Both the position numbers and the translations under genes were made by a program. From contig JBBQSU010000041.1 in the NCBI GenBank assembly GCA_038234815.1, positions 1 to 25,643 on the forward strand: a stretch of DNA of 25,643 nucleotides, written 5' to 3'. Of this stretch, positions 22,582 through 25,643 are shown piece after piece. The DNA comes from JBBQSU01 sp038234815 (GTDB lineage: Bacteria > Planctomycetota > Phycisphaerae > Tepidisphaerales > Tepidisphaeraceae). Under the pieces are notes generated by a model. That model did not search any database, was not told the DNA's origin, and saw only the letters and a list, made by a program, of their open reading frames with translations. The first letter of the stretch is position 1. Each line of letters begins with the position of its first letter.

Positions 22582-22995
22582 TTACACGCGACGCTTTTTG
22601 GGCGGACGGCATCCGTTGTGCGGAAGCGGGGTCACGTCCTCAATGCTGCTGATCTTCAGTCCGGCATTCTGCAATTGGAGGATGGCCTGCTCACGGCCCG
22701 CACCGGGGCCTTTTACCTTCACTTCAACCTCGACCATCCCACTCTTGCGCGCGGTCTGGGCGGCGCTTTCGGCGGCCCGGCCTGCGGCAAAGGGAGTGCT
22801 CTTGCGCGCCCCCTTAAAGCCCACCGTCCCCGCCGACGCCCACGAGATCGTCTCACCGTTCATGTCGGTGATCGTGACCATCGTGTTATTAAAAGTGCTT
22901 TTCACATGCGCCACGCCTCGCGTTACGCCCTTGCGAATTTTCTTCTTGGTTGCCGACTTTGCGCCGGCGGCCGATTTGCCTGTTGCTTCTGCCAT
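22582..22995 (-). CDS. rpsK: 30S ribosomal protein S11
   Basis: S11 lies on the platform of the small subunit near the mRNA exit path. The 137-residue product carries the family core (GVAHVKSTFNNTMVTITDMNGETISWASAGTVGFKGARKSTPFAAGRAAESAA, then VEVKVKGPGAGREQAILQLQNAGLKISSIEDVTPLPHNGCRPPKKRRV). A lysine/alanine-rich N-terminal extension of about 25 residues precedes it. I chose ATG 22995, with AGGAG six bases before it, over an ATG at 23040. rpsM is its immediate upstream neighbour. Confidence 0.97.
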   Translation of the reverse strand: MAEATGKSAAGAKSATKKKIRKGVTRGVAHVKSTFNNTMVTITDMNGETISWASAGTVGFKGARKSTPFAAGRAAESAAQTARKSGMVEVEVKVKGPGAGREQAILQLQNAGLKISSIEDVTPLPHNGCRPPKKRRV

Positions 22996-23136
22996 CTTTA
23001 CTCCTGCGGATCGTCCGGCCCTGAAGAGCCGTACCCGCAATTGGTGATTAAATCATTCTCCAGGATCGAGGGGTCGATGAAAAGACCACGCCGGTCCAAT
23101 TCAATCGTCGATTCGTATCCTGCTGATCTTCAAGTG

Positions 23137-23523
23137 TTACTTGCCGAGTTCCTTCACGCCCTTCTTGCCGGCGACCGTCTTACGCGGACCCTTGCGCGTC
23201 CGGGCGTTGCTGCGCGTCCGCTGGCCACGCACCGGCAGGCTTCGCTTGTGGCGATAGCCCCGGTAGCTGTTGATCTCGCGGAGACGGGCAATGTTCTGCT
23301 GGATGCTGCGCCGAAGCGCTCCTTCCACCGGCACGTCTTTATCCAAAATGCCAATGATCTTGGCCAGTTCTTCTTCGGTCAGGTCTTTGGCCCGACGGTC
23401 CGGGTCAATGGCGGCCTCTTTCAGAATGGCCAGAGCATTGGCCGGGCCGACGCCGAAGATATAGCGGAGGCTGATCTTGATCTTCTTGTCGGCCGGAATG
23501 TCAACGCCTGCAATACGGGGCAT
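23137..23523 (-). CDS. rpsM: 30S ribosomal protein S13
   Basis: S13 sits at the head of the small subunit and bridges to the large subunit and the P-site tRNA. The 128-residue product matches throughout: MPRIAGVDIPADKKIKISLRYIFGVGPANALAIL, a helix-two-turn-helix region, INSYRGYRHKRSLPVRGQRTRSNARTRKGPRKTV and a basic C-terminal tail. GGAG seven bases before ATG 23523 is a good ribosome site. Upstream on the same strand, TTGACA (plus 23583-23588) with TACAGC 18 bases away could be an extra internal promoter. Confidence 0.97.
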   Translation of the reverse strand: MPRIAGVDIPADKKIKISLRYIFGVGPANALAILKEAAIDPDRRAKDLTEEELAKIIGILDKDVPVEGALRRSIQQNIARLREINSYRGYRHKRSLPVRGQRTRSNARTRKGPRKTVAGKKGVKELGK

Positions 23524-23558
23524 GTTTCGCTCCAGTGTTTGGAGAGGTCAGGGGTTCG

Positions 23559-23588
23559 GCTGTACCGGAATCTGAAGTTGAATGTCAA
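23559..23588 (-). promoter_or_regulatory. Possible internal promoter before rpsM
   Basis: A perfect -35 TTGACA (plus 23583-23588) is followed after 18 bases by TACAGC (plus 23559-23564), a weak -10. It lies in the 96-base gap between rpmJ and rpsM. Confidence 0.3.
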
Positions 23589-23619
23589 CCCTCATTCCCG
23601 CGTGCCAAACGCCCGCCGC

Positions 23620-23733
23620 TCATCCTTGCTTCTGCTTATGTTTGGTGTTCGAGCAAATGACGCGCACGACGCCCTTGCGCCGCACGATCTTGCAGTTCTC
23701 ACAAATTCTTCGAACGCTGCTTCGCACTTTCAT
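23620..23733 (-). CDS. rpmJ: 50S ribosomal protein L36
   Basis: A 37-residue protein in the correct cluster position, MKVRSSVRRICENCKIVRRK followed by GVVRVICSNTKHKQKQG. It is the zinc-binding (C+) form of L36, with Cys11, Cys14, Cys27 and His32 as the ligands. The start at 23733 has only a weak ribosome site (GGTG six bases upstream). The initiation factor gene infA, which often lies just before rpmJ, is absent from the 123-base gap to map. That gap instead contains a promoter and a hairpin with T-tract. Confidence 0.95.
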   Translation of the reverse strand: MKVRSSVRRICENCKIVRRKGVVRVICSNTKHKQKQG

Positions 23734-23762
23734 GATGACACCATCTAACGGTCGAGAGACAC

Positions 23763-23785
23763 AAAAACCGGTCGAATCGACCGGT
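23763..23785 (-). terminator. Hairpin with T-tract between map and rpmJ
   Basis: A near-perfect palindrome ACCGGTCGA-a-TCGACCGGT (23767-23785) is followed on the minus strand by a run of five T (complement of A 23763-23767, sharing one base with the stem). It fits an intrinsic terminator for map or an attenuator just after the promoter at 23796-23824. Confidence 0.6.
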
Positions 23786-23795
23786 GGAATTCCTC

Positions 23796-23824
23796 TTTAT
23801 ATCCGAATCGGACCGGCAACTCAA
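23796..23824 (-). promoter_or_regulatory. Promoter in the map-rpmJ gap
   Basis: On the minus strand TTGAGT (plus 23819-23824) and TATAAA (plus 23796-23801) are exactly 17 bases apart. The start would fall near 23789, so the first 25 bases of the RNA form the hairpin at 23767-23785. It would drive rpmJ-rpsM-rpsK-rpoA-rplQ. Confidence 0.5.
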
Positions 23825-23856
23825 GGCCCGCCAATTCCAGATCAGGCAAAATAATG

Positions 23857-24666
23857 TCAACTGCCTGTCGTTGCCAGCGCCACCGGCATGTTTCCGTCAG
23901 ACAGAATGTCGATCCCGCTGGCCGTAACCGCGATCGTATGCTCAAAATGGGCCGCGGGCTGGCGGTCTTCGGTAATCACCGTCCAACCGTCGGCCAGCAA
24001 GGTCACGTCGCGCCGGCCGGCCACCACCATTGGTTCTACCGCGATGGTCATGCCGGGCCGGAGGGTGAAATCCTGCCGCGAATGCTCCGCGGTCACGAAA
24101 TTCGGCACTTTCGGGTCCTCGTGCATGGTTCGACCCACGCCATGGCCAACAAATTCACGCACCACACTAAAATTCGCCTGCTCCACCTTGTGCTGCATCA
24201 ACCGCGCGATTTCCATCCACTTTTTGCCCGGCTTCATGTACTCAATGGCCAGGTCGAGGGTCGCGCGGGTCACGTCCAACAGCTTCTGGTTCCGGGCAGA
24301 TATCGGTCCGATCGGCACGGTAATGGCCATGTCGCAGCAATACCCCTGGTGCTGGAGGGCCAGGTCAAGAGTGACCAGATCGCCGACTTTCAGCACCCGC
24401 TTGCCCGGCACGCCATGAACCACTTCCTCGTTCACGCTAATGCAGGTGTGACCGGGGAAGCCTTCGCCAGGACGGTACGTCGGGTAATTCTTGCTCATCC
24501 CCTTGGCACCGGCTTTGGCCAGCTCGGCTGCGGCCAGATCGTCCAGCGATTGTGTCGTCACGCCGGCAACGGTGGCTTCCTTCATCTTCTGAAGGATTTC
24601 GAAGCCGATCCGACCCGTCCGCCGCATCATCTCGATTTCGTGTTTGCTTTTGAGATTGATCGGCAT
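23857..24666 (-). CDS. map: Methionine aminopeptidase, type I
   Basis: Map removes the initiator methionine from nascent proteins whose second residue is small. The 269-residue product is full length for type Ia, without the N-terminal zinc-finger extension. All five metal ligands are present: Asp101, Asp112, His175, Glu211 and Glu242. So are the substrate-site His84 and His182. Typical blocks are HGVPGKRVLKVGDLVTLDLAL, FVGHGVGRTMHEDPKVPNF, GMTIAVEPMV and FEHTIAVT. It follows secY after about 80 bases; adenylate kinase, which often separates them, is missing. Confidence 0.96.
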   Translation of the reverse strand: MPINLKSKHEIEMMRRTGRIGFEILQKMKEATVAGVTTQSLDDLAAAELAKAGAKGMSKNYPTYRPGEGFPGHTCISVNEEVVHGVPGKRVLKVGDLVTLDLALQHQGYCCDMAITVPIGPISARNQKLLDVTRATLDLAIEYMKPGKKWMEIARLMQHKVEQANFSVVREFVGHGVGRTMHEDPKVPNFVTAEHSRQDFTLRPGMTIAVEPMVVAGRRDVTLLADGWTVITEDRQPAAHFEHTIAVTASGIDILSDGNMPVALATTGS

Positions 24667-24744
24667 CGCAAATTCAAGTTCGAAGGCTGACCACCTTGCA
24701 GGTGCCGCTGTCTGGCACGGCCGGTGTCCGCCTTCAGGCTTACC

Positions 24745-25643
24745 TTAATACTGTCGTCCCTTGATCCGTTTACCCTTCTGGCCCGGCCCGGAAAGGAATC
24801 CGCCATAGTTACGCATAATCAAATTCGCTTCAATCCGCTGAACCATATCCAGCGCTACACTGACGACGATGAGCAGCCCGGTGCCACCCAGAAAGGCGGT
24901 AATCGTAAATGGGATGTTGAGCCATGCGTTAATCGCAGTCGGGATGACCGCGATGATGCACAGGAACGCGGCACCGACGTAAGTGATGCGCATCATCACC
25001 TTTTCAAGGTAATCGGCAGTTCGTTTGCCAGGACGCAGGCCGGGAATGAAGCTGCCATAATCCCGCAGCTGCGAGGCCATTTCCTTGGGCTGAAACTGCA
25101 CAGTCGTCCAGAAATAGGCGAAGAAGTAGATCATCACCAGTTCGGTGAGGATGTAGATATAAGCGCCGCGCTCGAATTCGGAATTCAGGAAGTTAAAGAC
25201 GGGACTGTCACCTTTGAAAACCGTTTTGGAAATCCAGCCAAGCAATACGCCCGGAAAGAGCATCAGCGATTGCGCGAAAATGATCGGCATGACCCCGCCG
25301 TGGTTGACCCTCAGCGGCAGATACTGCTTCGACCCGCCATACACTCTGCGCCCGCGGGTGTGTTTGGCCTGTTGAATCGGTATTCGCCGCTGGGCCTGCG
25401 TAATCAGGATCGACCCCATGACGATAAAGACGAACAACGCAGCCAGCACGGCGATCTTGCCGAGGTTGACCTGCCCGCTGGACACCTGTCCGACCAGATC
25501 AAAAATGGCCGCGGGCATTCGGGCGACGATCCCCGCGAGAATAATCAGCGACACGCCATTGCCCAGGCCGTATTCATCGATCTGCTCGCCGAGCCACATC
25601 AAAAAGACGCAGCCGGCGGTGAGAGAAATCAGCCCGATGGTCC
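24745..25643 (-). CDS. secY: Protein translocase subunit SecY (C-terminal part)
   Basis: SecY is the channel of the Sec translocon in the inner membrane. The visible part, 298 codons plus stop, runs off the right edge; the frame is open to the last base. It covers TIGLISLTAGCVFLMWLGEQIDEYGLGNGVSLIILAGI (about the fourth transmembrane segment onwards) to the C-terminus. It includes QAQRRIPIQQAKHTRGRRVYGGSKQYLPLRVNHGGVMPIIFAQSLM, the cytosolic loop FQPKEMASQLRDYGSFIPGLRPGKRTADYLEKVM and the end IMRNYGGFLSGPGQKGKRIKGRQY. All are strongly conserved SecY blocks that contact the ribosome and SecA. The ATG at 25599 is an internal methionine, not the start. Confidence 0.96.
   Translation of the reverse strand, partial: TIGLISLTAGCVFLMWLGEQIDEYGLGNGVSLIILAGIVARMPAAIFDLVGQVSSGQVNLGKIAVLAALFVFIVMGSILITQAQRRIPIQQAKHTRGRRVYGGSKQYLPLRVNHGGVMPIIFAQSLMLFPGVLLGWISKTVFKGDSPVFNFLNSEFERGAYIYILTELVMIYFFAYFWTTVQFQPKEMASQLRDYGSFIPGLRPGKRTADYLEKVMMRITYVGAAFLCIIAVIPTAINAWLNIPFTITAFLGGTGLLIVVSVALDMVQRIEANLIMRNYGGFLSGPGQKGKRIKGRQY

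Noticed and set aside
22618..23748. Long plus-strand open frame of 376 codons
   Set aside because: It lies antisense to rpsK, rpsM and rpmJ, which are certain; the frame is a by-product of high GC codon use.
23854..24690. Plus-strand frame of 278 codons
   Set aside because: It is antisense to map over its full length and shows no protein motif.

Overview
This window looks like a chromosomal segment of a GC-rich diderm bacterium, most likely a planctomycete of the Phycisphaerae type. That assignment is inference. It rests on a lipid A kinase gene (lpxK), a NodT-type outer-membrane efflux lipoprotein, planctomycete-style exported proteins (SH3b repeats, HEAT-like plus PDZ), a remnant resembling a beta-stranded repeat domain that is common in planctomycetes, and patchy use of Shine-Dalgarno sites. 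No phage, CRISPR array, tRNA or rRNA was found. The only mobile-element trace is a transposase C-terminus cut by the left edge.

Left part (1-9.5 kb). A transposase tail and a gene-poor stretch precede proB (minus strand, glutamate 5-kinase). A plus-strand run follows: a cobalamin-binding-fold protein whose cobalamin motifs are degenerate and which has a palindrome-rich leader; thiL and tsaE, overlapping by GTGA; an exported SH3b protein; a phosphotransferase; an exported HEAT/PDZ-like protein; and thiS-thiG.

Middle (9.5-14.6 kb). gcvT-gcvH-gcvP encode three of the four glycine cleavage proteins, with GcvP as one fused chain and no lipoamide dehydrogenase nearby. They directly follow thiSG on the same strand, so a glycine-consuming system sits beside thiazole synthesis. 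The gene-poor interval 13989-14564 holds an overlooked 28-residue membrane peptide with a good ribosome binding site. It also holds a self-contained candidate small-RNA unit with its own promoter and a long hairpin terminator.

Right part (14.6-25.6 kb), all minus strand. A tightly coupled lipoprotein-gluQ-lpxK chain (TAATG and TGATG junctions) is followed by a Gfo/Idh/MocA dehydrogenase. A NodT-type efflux lipoprotein stands alone. The end of the spc/alpha ribosomal region reads secY (partial)-map-rpmJ-rpsM-rpsK-rpoA-rplQ. adk, infA and rpsD, which often sit in this row, are absent from it. A promoter and hairpin/T-tract lie in the map-rpmJ gap, and a structured leader lies where rpsD would often be.

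Most of the window is housekeeping. The parts worth a second look are the small-RNA unit and micro-ORF around 14.05-14.55 kb, the switch-like leader before the degenerate cobalamin-fold gene, the possible leaderless promoters of thiL and thiS, and the regulatory structures inside the ribosomal cluster.
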